Positions 39,757 through 48,342 of a stretch of DNA of 57,928 bases are shown here, one piece after another. A program made the translations under genes and the position numbers. The notes beneath the pieces are model-generated. The model searched no databases and had not been told where the DNA came from. It saw only the letters and a program-made list of their open reading frames with translations. The stretch is from an uncultured Prevotella sp. (lineage in GTDB: Bacteria; Bacteroidota; Bacteroidia; Bacteroidales; Bacteroidaceae). Location of the stretch: positions 1-57,928 of the forward strand of contig ONYZ01000026.1 of assembly GCA_900322175.1 (NCBI GenBank). The letters run 5' to 3'. Each line of letters opens with the position of its first letter. Positions within the stretch are counted from its first letter, which is position 1.

Positions 39757-40388
39757 CGTTTATCTACGTATTTGTAATCCTTAAACCGCTCCTTGGGGAA
39801 TCTTAGCATCTCATCAGTAATGCCTCCCGACTGGAAATTGGATATCTTAATAGTGGTCCATATAAATGCTATCTTTATACGGACGCTTATTGGGCGATAG
39901 GTGTTACGTTCTAGCAGGGCGTGTATCTCCTTCATACCCTTGCGTCCCTTTATCAGCTTGAGCGTCACTTCCAGTCCACCCTGGGCCTGAGCAATGCTAT
40001 ATGTGTAGTTCTCTGGTTCGAACTTAAACTTCTGCGAATACTTGTCGCTCTTGTTGTTCTTGGCGCTGTGTATCTCCACCTCCTGTTTCTTTTTCTTGAT
40101 GGTGTACACTGTCTGCCCGTCGTTCCACGAGTTCATCTTCGCATCTTCAAACTTACTCTTCTTGCCCTTATACCAGATGGTGCCGTGAGTCTTGTATATT
40201 CCAGTGATGTTCACGTCATAATGCAGCGATGCGCCCTGTTCGCCAAATACCTGCTGGTAGGCCGAATTAAAAATACGGCGAGCCTGCCGGGCATTCGGAG
40301 TATCCTGAGCACACATCGGAGTTACACAGATAGCACTAAATAGCAGTATAATTGCTAATATTATCCTATTTCTCATTAACTTTTTCAT
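39753..40388 (-). CDS. LolA-like outer-membrane lipoprotein carrier protein
   Basis: The 211-residue protein has a signal peptide (about 1-27, cleaved before QDTP) and a beta-rich domain with HYDVNITGIYKTHGTIWYKG and KNSWNDGQTVYTIKKKKQEVEIH-like blocks (here K-M-N-S-W-N-D-G-Q-T-V-Y) resembling the LolA/LolB half-barrel. It ends with FPKERFKDYKYVDKR. It probably carries lipoproteins or lipids across the periplasm. The stop overlaps the ABC-F start by 4 bp. A second Met at position 5 is an alternative start. Confidence 0.7.
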   Translation of the reverse strand: MKKLMRNRIILAIILLFSAICVTPMCAQDTPNARQARRIFNSAYQQVFGEQGASLHYDVNITGIYKTHGTIWYKGKKSKFEDAKMNSWNDGQTVYTIKKKKQEVEIHSAKNNKSDKYSQKFKFEPENYTYSIAQAQGGLEVTLKLIKGRKGMKEIHALLERNTYRPISVRIKIAFIWTTIKISNFQSGGITDEMLRFPKERFKDYKYVDKR

Positions 40389-40398
40389 TTTCGGAGTG

Positions 40399-40406
40399 CA
40401 AAATTA
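40399..40406 (-). promoter_or_regulatory. -7 box for LolA-like gene
   Basis: The minus strand reads TAATTTTG, about 11 bp before the ATG at 40388. It is arranged back to back with the tex promoter (40429-40436). Confidence 0.5.
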
Positions 40407-40428
40407 CACATTTCTCGCGATTTATTAC

Positions 40429-40436
40429 TATTTTTG
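40429..40436 (+). promoter_or_regulatory. -7 box for tex
   Basis: TATTTTTG lies 32 bp before the ATG at 40469. No good TTTG -33 box is seen at the expected distance. Confidence 0.5.
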
Positions 40437-40468
40437 CACACAAATTAACGTAATTAGTGCACATAATT

Positions 40469-42643
40469 ATGCAACAGAACATTTTTTCCAGTCTTATTGC
40501 CACTTCATTGGGCATTAGCGAGAAGTTTGTAGCCGGCACACTGGCACTACTCGAAGAGGGTTGCACCATACCATTCATCGCCCGTTATCGCAAGGAGCGT
40601 ACTGGTGGACTCGACGAGGTTCAGATAGCTGCCATCAGCGACCGCTACGAGAAACTGCTCGAAATACAGAAACGTAAGGAAACGGTGATTAAAACCATCA
40701 CCGAACAAGATAAGATGACGCCACAGTTACAGGAGCGTATCGACAAATGCTGGGACGCCACCGAACTCGAAGATATCTACCTACCCTACAAGCCTAAGCG
40801 TCGCACCCGCGCCCAAGTGGCTCGCGAACTAGGTCTTGAACCATTGGCCAAACTGCTGATGCTTCAGCGCGAACGTGATCCTGAAGCCGCAGCAGCTAAG
40901 TTTGCCAAAGGCGACGTTGCAACAGCCGATGACGCAATAAAGGGAGCGCAGGACATTATCGCCGAGATGATAAGCGAAGACGAGCGCACTCGCCAACAGG
41001 TACGAAATGCTTTTTCGCGTCAGGCCACCATCACTTCTAAGGTGGTAAAAAGTAAAGCCAACAGCGACGAAGCCGCAAAATACAGCGACTACTTCGATTG
41101 GAGCGAGCCACTGAAACGATGCTCATCACACAGACTTTTGGCAATGCGAAGAGGCGAGACTGAGGGCATTCTGCGAATCAGCATTTCGCCAGATGATGAG
41201 GAAACATGCGAGCGAATAAAGCGCCATTACGTATATGGCAACACGCCTTGCGGACGATTGGTTGCCGAGGCTATCGATGATGGTTATAAGCGACTGCTCA
41301 AACCATCTATCGAGACTGAGTTTGCCTCACTAAGTAAGGATAAGGCCGACGAGGAGGCAATCCGCGTATTTGCCGAAAATCTGCGCCAACTGCTGCTTGG
41401 AGCGCCACTTGGTCAGAAGCGTGTTATGGGCGTTGACCCAGGATTCCGCACTGGCTGCAAGGTAGTTTGTCTCGATGCTCAGGGCAACCTTCTGCATCAC
41501 GATGCCATATTCCCCCACCCGCCTGTAAACAAACGCACCGAAGCTGCTCTTGCCCTTCAGCGCATGATTGCGAAATACCAGATAGAGGCAATATCTATCG
41601 GAAACGGAACAGCCAGCCGCGAAACTGATGCCTTCATTAAAGATGTGTTGGCAGGCCGATATAATTACGATACCAAATCTACAGCAAAATCAGGATCTAC
41701 ACCACAGGTCTTCGTTGTCAGCGAGTCGGGCGCCAGCGTTTATTCTGCATCAAAGATTGCCCGCGACGAGTTCCCTGATGAAGACGTGACAGTTCGTGGC
41801 GCCGTTTCGATTGGTCGCCGACTGATGGACCCATTGGCCGAACTCGTAAAGATTGATCCCAAGAGCATTGGCGTTGGTCAATACCAGCACGATGTCGACC
41901 AGACCAAGCTCAAGCATTCGCTCGACCAGACAGTAGAAAGTTGCGTAAACTCAGTTGGTGTCGACCTGAATACCGCCTCGCAACATCTGCTGATGTACGT
42001 CAGCGGACTAGGCGCCACCTTGGCCAAGAATATCGTGGAATATCGTCGTGAGAACGGCGCTTTCACCTCGCGCGCACAGTTGCTAAAGGTTCCCCGTCTT
42101 GGTCCTTCTGCCTATCAGCAATGCGCAGGATTCCTTCGCATACGCGATGGAAAGAATCCGCTGGACAATTCGGCCGTTCACCCTGAGAGCTATCCTATTG
42201 TAGAGAAGATGGCAAAGGATCAGGGGTGCTCAGTTGCCGACCTTATTAATAATAAGGACAAGCGCGAAGCCATCCAATTGCCTCAATACGTAACAGCCGA
42301 CGTAGGAATGCCCACACTTACAGATATCCTGTCCGAGCTCGAGAAGCCAGGTCGCGACCCGCGCGAACAACTGGAAGCTTTCGAGTTCGACAAGAATGTG
42401 TCGACTATAGATGATTTGGTCGAAGGAATGATTCTGCCAGGCATCGTAACAAACATCACCAACTTTGGTGCTTTTGTCGATATCGGTGTGCATCAAGACG
42501 GACTGGTACATATCTCTCAGATGGCTAATCGCCGCATCGCCCATCCGCTAGATGTGGTAAAACTGCATCAGCACGTACAGGTACGCGTCATTGAAGTTGA
42601 CCACCGCCGCCACCGAATATCCCTTTCAATGAAGGGAGTTTGA
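40469..42643 (+). CDS. tex: Tex-family RNA-binding transcription accessory protein
   Basis: The 724-residue protein has the full Tex layout: N-terminal helical domain (VAGTLALLEEGCTIPFIARY), a YqgF-like nuclease-fold domain (MGVDPGFRTGCKVVCLD), helix-hairpin-helix repeats (VGVDLNTASQHLLMYVSGLG; LLKVPRLGPSAYQQCAGFLR) and a C-terminal S1 RNA-binding domain (GIVTNITNFGAFVDIGVHQDGLVHISQM). The ATG at 40469 is preferred to the GTG at 40457. Tex acts on RNA polymerase or RNA and is non-essential in many species. It is transcribed alone, convergent with the WG-repeat-like gene. Confidence 0.95.
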   Translation: MQQNIFSSLIATSLGISEKFVAGTLALLEEGCTIPFIARYRKERTGGLDEVQIAAISDRYEKLLEIQKRKETVIKTITEQDKMTPQLQERIDKCWDATELEDIYLPYKPKRRTRAQVARELGLEPLAKLLMLQRERDPEAAAAKFAKGDVATADDAIKGAQDIIAEMISEDERTRQQVRNAFSRQATITSKVVKSKANSDEAAKYSDYFDWSEPLKRCSSHRLLAMRRGETEGILRISISPDDEETCERIKRHYVYGNTPCGRLVAEAIDDGYKRLLKPSIETEFASLSKDKADEEAIRVFAENLRQLLLGAPLGQKRVMGVDPGFRTGCKVVCLDAQGNLLHHDAIFPHPPVNKRTEAALALQRMIAKYQIEAISIGNGTASRETDAFIKDVLAGRYNYDTKSTAKSGSTPQVFVVSESGASVYSASKIARDEFPDEDVTVRGAVSIGRRLMDPLAELVKIDPKSIGVGQYQHDVDQTKLKHSLDQTVESCVNSVGVDLNTASQHLLMYVSGLGATLAKNIVEYRRENGAFTSRAQLLKVPRLGPSAYQQCAGFLRIRDGKNPLDNSAVHPESYPIVEKMAKDQGCSVADLINNKDKREAIQLPQYVTADVGMPTLTDILSELEKPGRDPREQLEAFEFDKNVSTIDDLVEGMILPGIVTNITNFGAFVDIGVHQDGLVHISQMANRRIAHPLDVVKLHQHVQVRVIEVDHRRHRISLSMKGV

Positions 42644-42659
42644 TGCACACACAGAGTTT

Positions 42660-44717
42660 TTATCTTTTCTTTTTGCCCTTTTTTGAAGGAGATCCTTTAC
42701 GATTTGTCACTTTCTGGGATTCATCTTGGGGAACTTCACTAGGGGCAATTTTTTTGTTATTATCCTCTTGCGCACTACTAAGCGCAACTGTTTGGGGGTT
42801 AGGATATTTCTCCGCTGCCTCATTTGCAATTTTCATTATTTTGGTTTTAGTATCTTCTACCTTTGCATCAGAAAGAAGATATTCATTAGTTTGAGTCTTG
42901 ATAGATTTACTTGAGATAATTTGTTCAATAGACGCTTTCAAATTAACTGATTCATTTGTACAACTAACAGCAGAAATAATATTGGGCGCATAATCCCTTA
43001 ATGATTTGTAAACCTTGGCCTTAAATGCTTTTATTTGATCAAAATACGAATAGCTACTAGCATTAGAATCTGGACCAAAAGAGATTTTTCCATCCTCTAC
43101 TGTAATACCAGTATCTTCTTTTGAAGATATATTCGCTTGTCTATACGCACTCGCTTCAAGAGAATAAGTGGACTTTAACTTTATATAAGCAGTATCCTGA
43201 GGATTTGGCTGAAAATTCAGATAATATATGTGAGCGATTGACTCTATCTCATCCAATAGATCCGAATTTAGTATTTTGCTGAAAACGTCATTATTTCCTT
43301 TATCTATCCATTTAACTTTTTCTTTATCTGTTGCATATAAACATAGTTTACCATTGACTGTCTGATAAACGCCAGTAAAGAATGATGTAATAGCAGAATA
43401 AGCTCCAGGGAAATACAAATTGTTTCCCGTTATTGCTGTTCCTGCGAAATAATAGTTAAGGCTAAATTTGAACGAGTTGTCATCATATAAATGTATGTCA
43501 TTATCCACAATAAGACGTATTTCTTTGTTTGATACATCAACTACTGCAGATTTATGGTAATTACCCTTTATCAATGCTGCTAAATAACGGGGATACTTTA
43601 TGGGGTCTGGGATAATGTTTCCTTGCTTGTCAATTAAAAGATGTTCTTCATCTGTTGTTTTTACAATTGCTTTCCCATTATAGAAGTCCGTTCCCATCTT
43701 GTATTTTGGCTCAATAACAACATTATATTGTTCGTCAACATATCCGATCAGACTATCTTGACATATTACACACATACCATCTTTAAATGTACCTATTGTG
43801 TCGTATTTACATTGAAGAATTTCTCTATAATATTTATCTATAACTCCAAATTTATTAAGACTATTTTTTACTATCTGTTTTTCGTTTTTTCTTATATTGC
43901 AATTATATTCTTTTACCTCTTGCGTGTCTAAAAAAAACAGTGTACTCTTTGAATCCTTTTTATTAAATTGAGCAAAGACATTGTTACTTAATTCTACAAA
44001 TTCTGCATTATAATCCTTGGGTAAATATACCTTCTGAGAAATATCACGTATTTCACCCATACCGTGGTCAAAAAGGCAGAAAATTGTTTTGGAGTCATCA
44101 ATCGCTTTAATTTTGGAATACTTTGCTTTAAAAATAACACACTTATCTTTTATACTCACCAATCCTATTTTATCGTTTGAACGGAAGGTTTTAAGATTAT
44201 TCTTATCTACAAATTTCAGTAGTTCTATGTCATCCTCAAGTATTGATTGATTAAGCGTATCAACCACATTACTTAGTCCACTCTTTTTCGTTACCCATGT
44301 TGTCCCGTTTTTGAAGCCGTCAATGCTTTTGTATTGAGGGTCTACTTTTGTTAGTTCATCGGGACTGCTAAATCCATATAGATTACCCAATCTAGTTATC
44401 ACTCTATTGTCGCGTATTTCTGACATTGAATCATATTGGGGGAAAATACTATACACCCCAGCATTTGAAATCATCCCGTATTTACCGCCAGATTTTACTA
44501 TTGCATAACCTTGCTTGAAATCACGAGCTTCTTCAAAAACACACTTTACTAGAATCTTTCCCTTTTCGTTCTGATAACCATATAAACCTTTTTTTTCAAC
44601 AACAGATAAATCTCCCCGTTTTTTTTCTTTAATCGGTTTTAGTTTATCAAAAACTTGAGCATTTATCATCAAACTCGTTACAAGACAACACAACAATAAA
44701 AAATATCTATTCTTCAT
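42660..44717 (-). CDS. Exported WG-repeat-like protein, AT-rich
   Basis: I start this 685-residue protein at MKNRYFLLLCCLVTSLMINA (44717), a Sec signal peptide. The body resembles WG-repeat proteins: modules such as KKGLYGYQNEKGKILVKCVFEEARDFKQGYAIVKSGGKYGM, here noted as KGLYGYQNEKG and GGKYGMISNAG with Y-D/F-x-x-G-x-A patterns, over about 30-420. A region without obvious repeats and a very basic end (SPSKKGKKKR) follow. Base composition is distinctly more AT-rich than all neighbours, with many AAA/ATT codons, which suggests recent acquisition. Function is unknown; WG repeats generally serve in binding. Confidence 0.65.
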   Translation of the reverse strand: MKNRYFLLLCCLVTSLMINAQVFDKLKPIKEKKRGDLSVVEKKGLYGYQNEKGKILVKCVFEEARDFKQGYAIVKSGGKYGMISNAGVYSIFPQYDSMSEIRDNRVITRLGNLYGFSSPDELTKVDPQYKSIDGFKNGTTWVTKKSGLSNVVDTLNQSILEDDIELLKFVDKNNLKTFRSNDKIGLVSIKDKCVIFKAKYSKIKAIDDSKTIFCLFDHGMGEIRDISQKVYLPKDYNAEFVELSNNVFAQFNKKDSKSTLFFLDTQEVKEYNCNIRKNEKQIVKNSLNKFGVIDKYYREILQCKYDTIGTFKDGMCVICQDSLIGYVDEQYNVVIEPKYKMGTDFYNGKAIVKTTDEEHLLIDKQGNIIPDPIKYPRYLAALIKGNYHKSAVVDVSNKEIRLIVDNDIHLYDDNSFKFSLNYYFAGTAITGNNLYFPGAYSAITSFFTGVYQTVNGKLCLYATDKEKVKWIDKGNNDVFSKILNSDLLDEIESIAHIYYLNFQPNPQDTAYIKLKSTYSLEASAYRQANISSKEDTGITVEDGKISFGPDSNASSYSYFDQIKAFKAKVYKSLRDYAPNIISAVSCTNESVNLKASIEQIISSKSIKTQTNEYLLSDAKVEDTKTKIMKIANEAAEKYPNPQTVALSSAQEDNNKKIAPSEVPQDESQKVTNRKGSPSKKGKKKR

Positions 44718-44832
44718 TCCTGCACCATCAATCCGTAAGAAGCTTTTTGATTCCATTGTAATCCACACTAATTTGTGTCGTGCGCAACTCTAATGCCGTA
44801 CTGTCCCCTTGATTGGCTGTTAGTTATAATAC

Positions 44833-44884
44833 AAAAAAAGGGCGTTGGGAACTTTTAACTCATTAAGTAACTTGCTAAACGCCC
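44833..44884 (-). terminator. GGGCGTT...AACGCCC hairpin with T-run; possible small-RNA end
   Basis: GGGCGTT (44840-44846) and AACGCCC (44878-44884) form a 7-bp stem around a 31-nt loop. On the minus strand seven T residues follow. With the TACTTTTG box at 44921-44928 it could delimit a transcript of about 80 nt. The surrounding gene-free stretch 44769-45156 holds nothing else recognisable apart from the mntA promoter. Confidence 0.55.
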
Positions 44885-44920
44885 TGTCGTAGCAAACTAA
44901 TACGAGTCGCTTTGACGGTA

Positions 44921-44928
44921 CAAAAGTA
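44921..44928 (-). promoter_or_regulatory. -7 box reading toward the hairpin
   Basis: The minus strand reads TACTTTTG; a TTTG lies 24 bp upstream, slightly too far for the usual spacing. It could start a short RNA or the leader of the WG-repeat-like gene. Confidence 0.4.
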
Positions 44929-45096
44929 ACAAAAAGCGTTGTAAGTACATTGCAAATCGGCATTATTTTAAGATTCGTTAAATGTTTGAGAGATCAGAGG
45001 GACAGGTTATTGATTGTTTAGCTGAATAATCAAGGTGTCGGAGATTGTAGTCAATTGCTCCGTCACTTTTATTCTGAATACTTTTTTCTGTTTTTA

Positions 45097-45128
45097 TTTG
45101 GTCTATTCACAATTTTGCTGTATCTTTG
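45097..45128 (+). promoter_or_regulatory. Promoter of mntA/hepT
   Basis: TTTG (45097-45100), a 20-bp spacer and TATCTTTG (45121-45128) are a perfect consensus match, 28 bp before the mntA ATG. Confidence 0.85.
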
Positions 45129-45156
45129 CGGCAAATAAACTTAAACGTAAAGCAAT

Positions 45157-45450
45157 ATGAGTACAGAGACGATGCAAAAAACAATAGCCGAATACTTCAA
45201 GACACAACCTGTCTTGAAAGCATGGTTGTTTGGGTCGTATGCGCGTGGCGAAGAAACGCCACAGAGTGACGTTGACATTCTCTTCGTGCCCGACAAGTCA
45301 CAACATTTCAGTCTGTTTACAATGGGCGGAATGTACGAAGACCTGAAGGAATTGCTTGGCAAAGAGGTTGATTTGATAACCGAAAACGGCCTACTACCCT
45401 TTGCTCGCGAAAGTGCAGAACGTGATAAAATACTGATTTATGAGAGATAA
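45157..45450 (+). CDS. mntA: MntA-like minimal nucleotidyltransferase (antitoxin type)
   Basis: The 97-residue protein has the minimal nucleotidyltransferase motif GSYARGEETPQSDVDIL with the GSx-RG-x-SDxD catalytic pattern, and the third acidic residue in KEVDLITENG. MntA antitoxins of HEPN/MNT modules inactivate the HepT RNase by AMPylating a Tyr in its RX4HXY motif. The next gene is a damaged hepT overlapping it by 11 bp, which confirms the pairing. With the toxin broken, mntA may be a leftover or may have taken another target. Confidence 0.88.
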   Translation: MSTETMQKTIAEYFKTQPVLKAWLFGSYARGEETPQSDVDILFVPDKSQHFSLFTMGGMYEDLKELLGKEVDLITENGLLPFARESAERDKILIYER

Positions 45451-45695
45451 GAATAGAGATACCCAAAGACTTGAGGATATACTTGAGGCTATAAAATACT
45501 CACCCTATTACACCCTGGCGCCAGATAACAGGCATGCGCAATTTCTTGATTCATGGTTATCATCAGGTAGAAGTCGACTTGGTTTGGGAAGTAATTGACA
45601 AGGACCTGCATATCCTGCGTCCTCAAATTGCAGAATATATCGAAGAACTAAAATCTGAGGAATGCGATCAATTTCTCCAGCACCTTGATTCATAG
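45440..45695 (+). pseudogene. hepT: HepT-like HEPN toxin with internal deletion and frameshift
   Basis: The start (MRDKNRDTQRLEDILEAIKYS, frame of 45440) is a typical HepT N-terminus. From 45513 another frame reads PWRQITGMRNFLIHGYHQ, containing the HEPN motif RNFLIHGY (R-X4-H-X-Y), and continues to a natural HepT end with stop 45693-45695. Roughly 45-50 central residues are missing. The direct repeats CACCCT at 45501-45506 and 45511-45516 mark the junction. In the start frame translation stops after about 52 codons without the HEPN motif, so the toxin is predicted inactive. Confidence 0.8.
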
Positions 45696-45865
45696 ACAGT
45701 ACAAATATATGTATTATTTGCTGGTATCAGAATGCCGCACCGATTCTGGGTATTTCCTTCAGTCGCTTCAAGAATGATTTATTGCGCTTGGCCGACAGCA
45801 GGTTGTACTTCATCTGCAGCGTGCACGCCAATCTCTGTAGCCATCACCACTTGCGATACTTCTTT

Positions 45866-46801
45866 TTACTCTTCCAACTTAAAATCGTGCCAAACGGGGG
45901 TTGGACGGAGTTTTTCCTGCATAATGTGCTGGAGGCGCTTTCGGCCATTGGCGGAGGATATGTGATGACCATCATAAAAGTACTCATGTATGGCGGCATC
46001 CATCTCCAGCGGATTGGTCTTGATATATTGGATATTATGCCCCTTGCGACTATTTACTACGGTCACTGCATTTACGGTGTTGCATCCGAATCCACAAGGA
46101 CCGCTTACTACTATGGCACCAGGATAAAACGACACCTTCTGCGGATACCGCTCGATTATGAGCAGACGGGCATTTGCCGCAACGCTTACAAATGCTCCAA
46201 GTTTATCATCTGTCGAACGTAGCCATATCTCATTGTAGCCGTCGCCATCGATGTCTACATAGGCGTATTTTGTCATCGGATTATCATTGAAGGCATGATC
46301 ATTGAGCATCAGACGTTTAGAAAGAACTGTGCATACCGTTCGGATAAAATAGTCCTTCTCGCCCTCTTCTACACTGTCTGACGGCAGGAAATCATCTACA
46401 AACCAGTCGTCATGCTCGTAATGCATACTTAGCACTATCTCGCCATCTTTATCGAAATTGTGCACAGCCACCTTTACAACAGCCGTACTGTCAGTAAGAT
46501 TATTGACTGATGCTGCATGCGCAGAAAAATCCTTGCTATAGTCCTGGGCATTGATCCAATGGTCATAGTCCAGCAGAATATCATCCTCTGCCATCTGGTC
46601 AACCGCCTGGCGCATCAGGTCACGATACTGATCAGAACAAAACGCACTGTCGAGATTGATCTTATGATGATAACTGTAGATGGTATCGATACGCTGACGG
46701 ATATAGTTCTGCGTATGCTTGTCTGTATCATCAGCATAAGCAGACAGTGAAACGCAAAACTGCATTAACAACGCAACTATGGCAAGCAGTCGATACCTCA
46801 T
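45866..46801 (-). CDS. Exported DUF3828-like protein
   Basis: The 311-residue protein has a signal peptide (about 1-22) and a periplasmic domain with the pattern HHKINLDSAFCSDQYRDLM and DHWINAQDYS, resembling DUF3828. A second part (about 175-290) contains YVDIDGDGYNEIWL, a calcium-binding-like DxDGDG loop. There are no membrane helices after the signal. The spacer 45696-45865 downstream shows no convincing gene; a short minus-strand frame ending FLKRLKEIPRIGAAF may be a remnant. Its own promoter is not obvious. Confidence 0.65.
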   Translation of the reverse strand: MRYRLLAIVALLMQFCVSLSAYADDTDKHTQNYIRQRIDTIYSYHHKINLDSAFCSDQYRDLMRQAVDQMAEDDILLDYDHWINAQDYSKDFSAHAASVNNLTDSTAVVKVAVHNFDKDGEIVLSMHYEHDDWFVDDFLPSDSVEEGEKDYFIRTVCTVLSKRLMLNDHAFNDNPMTKYAYVDIDGDGYNEIWLRSTDDKLGAFVSVAANARLLIIERYPQKVSFYPGAIVVSGPCGFGCNTVNAVTVVNSRKGHNIQYIKTNPLEMDAAIHEYFYDGHHISSANGRKRLQHIMQEKLRPTPVWHDFKLEE

Positions 46802-46824
46802 ATAATCCTGGTTTTTAGTTATAA

Positions 46825-46850
46825 AATCCCCGCCATTGCTGACAGGGATT
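46825..46850 (-). terminator. Weak hairpin after rplT
   Basis: AATCCC (46825-46830) pairs with GGGATT (46845-46850) around a 14-nt loop. A TTTTAT stretch follows on the minus strand. A modest intrinsic terminator is possible for the long operon ending at rplT. Confidence 0.4.
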
Positions 46851-46878
46851 CTATTCTTAAGACTGGTAAAGTCTGAAT

Positions 46879-47223
46879 TTACTTAACCTTCTCCACGATA
46901 GCCTTGAAAGCCTCGGGATTGTTCATAGCGAGGTCAGCGAGAACCTTACGGTTGATCTCGATACCTGCCTTAGCGAGGTTACCCATGAATACAGAGTAGC
47001 TGATACCCTCCTGGCGAGCGGCAGCGTTGATACGCTGGATCCACAACGCACGGAAGTTGCGCTTCTTATTGCGGCGATCACGATAGGCGTAGGTCAGACC
47101 CTTCTCCCATGTGTTCTTTGCTACTGTCCAAACATTCTTGCGGGCTCCGAAATAGCCGCGGGTAAGCTTCAAAATTCTCTTACGCTTTGCTCTTGATGCA
47201 ACGTGATTTACTGATCTTGGCAT
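46879..47223 (-). CDS. rplT: 50S ribosomal protein L20
   Basis: 114 residues, standard length, beginning [20 protein letters not shown] and containing the RNA-binding helix [21 protein letters not shown] and the C-terminal [25 protein letters not shown] block. It starts ribosome assembly on 23S rRNA. It ends the thrS-infC-rpmI-rplT operon. In many bacteria L20 represses its own operon by binding the leader between infC and rpmI; the 77-bp rpmI leader here is the place to look. Confidence 0.98.
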   Translation of the reverse strand: MPRSVNHVASRAKRKRILKLTRGYFGARKNVWTVAKNTWEKGLTYAYRDRRNKKRNFRALWIQRINAAARQEGISYSVFMGNLAKAGIEINRKVLADLAMNNPEAFKAIVEKVK

Positions 47224-47257
47224 AATTCTTACTTCTTTAAAATGTTAGACAATAGGT

Positions 47258-47455
47258 TTAACGGAGACACAACAGATCGCGAACCTGCTTCATGTTGCTG
47301 TTATCAACGATAGTTGTACCTACCAAGTTGCGCTTCTGCTTCTTGGTCTTCTTAGTCAGAATGTGACTGTGGAAGGCATGACGTCTCTTTACCTTACCTG
47401 TTCCGGTGAAAGTGAATCTCTTCTTAGCACCAGAGTTTGTCTTTACTTTTGGCAT
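47258..47455 (-). CDS. rpmI: 50S ribosomal protein L35
   Basis: 65 residues starting MPKVKTNSGAKKRFTFTGTG and ending MKQVRDLLCLR, the usual L35 sequence and length. An upstream in-frame ATG (47518) would add 21 residues atypical of L35, so 47455 is chosen. rplT follows after 34 bp. Confidence 0.97.
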   Translation of the reverse strand: MPKVKTNSGAKKRFTFTGTGKVKRRHAFHSHILTKKTKKQKRNLVGTTIVDNSNMKQVRDLLCLR

Positions 47456-47532
47456 TGTTTTTTTAAATTTTAAATTGTTATTAATATCCAGCGGCAACGC
47501 ATATACCGGGCGCGCCACTTTCTTTTCTGTTT

Positions 47533-48243
47533 TTATTCGTCCTCGCTCTCAGTAAGCTTCTTCAGCGCATCGGCACTGATTCTGGCATTACCCAGAAGTC
47601 CGCCGTTGGCTGGTATCTCAGCTTTCTGCTCAGCCTGAGCGCCCTTCTGCTGCTTGGCCTGCTCCTTGGCTTCTGCCTGAGCTGCCTCGCGGTCACGAGC
47701 CTGCTGACTCTTCTTGGCCGCACCAGCCTTCTTAGGAGCTAGGTAGAGGAACATCTTCTTGCCTTCGAGTGATGGCATGCCCTCAACCTTTCCTACCTCC
47801 TCGAGGTCGTTGGCGAAACGGAGCAGCAATACCTCGCCCTGCTCTTTGAACAGGATGGAGCGACCACGGAAGAATACGTATGCACGTACCTTGTTGCCCT
47901 CCTCGAGGAACTCGTGAGCGTGCTTCAGCTTGAACTGATAGTCGTGCTCATCGGTCTGAGGTCCGAATCGGATTTCCTTAACTTCCACCTTAACCTGCTT
48001 GGCCTTCATCTCCTTCTGGCGCTTCTTCTGCTGGTAGAGGAACTTAGAGTAGTCGATAAGACGACATACAGGCGGATTGGCATTGGGCGAGATTTCCACG
48101 AGATCTACTCCCATGTCACGGGCCTGGTTAAGTGCATCACGCGTAGACATTACCGACGATCCCTCGTCGCCTACGATGCGGACTTCACGTACACGAATCT
48201 GTTCGTTGATACGGTACTGATTCTTCAATTTGTCATTCTTCAT
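47533..48243 (-). CDS. infC: Translation initiation factor IF-3 with C-terminal extension
   Basis: The 236-residue protein has both IF-3 domains: the N-terminal [17 protein letters not shown]...[22 protein letters not shown] region, given here by its motifs INEQIR and [10 protein letters not shown], the lysine-rich linker ([12 protein letters not shown]) and the C-terminal [17 protein letters not shown] domain to about residue 172. A further 60 residues rich in Ala, Gln, Glu and Lys are unlike the E. coli protein. The start is an ordinary ATG rather than the rare AUU used in E. coli, so that form of autoregulation is not expected. Confidence 0.96.
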   Translation of the reverse strand: MKNDKLKNQYRINEQIRVREVRIVGDEGSSVMSTRDALNQARDMGVDLVEISPNANPPVCRLIDYSKFLYQQKKRQKEMKAKQVKVEVKEIRFGPQTDEHDYQFKLKHAHEFLEEGNKVRAYVFFRGRSILFKEQGEVLLLRFANDLEEVGKVEGMPSLEGKKMFLYLAPKKAGAAKKSQQARDREAAQAEAKEQAKQQKGAQAEQKAEIPANGGLLGNARISADALKKLTESEDE

Positions 48244-48342
48244 TAACTACTTTTTAAGAAATCGGCTGCAAAATTACTAATTTTCTCGAACTTTGAGCTC
48301 TGGATTATTAAATTTATTATATCTTTTATGAATATTTAACTA

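Noticed and set aside
40366-40578. 70-codon minus-strand frame between the LolA-like gene and tex
   Set aside because: Overlaps both the tex start and the divergent promoters; low-complexity sequence without homology.
45696-45865. Remnant coding region (ends FLKRLKEIPRIGAAF) on the minus strand
   Set aside because: Too short, stop-interrupted and without a family match to call as a gene.
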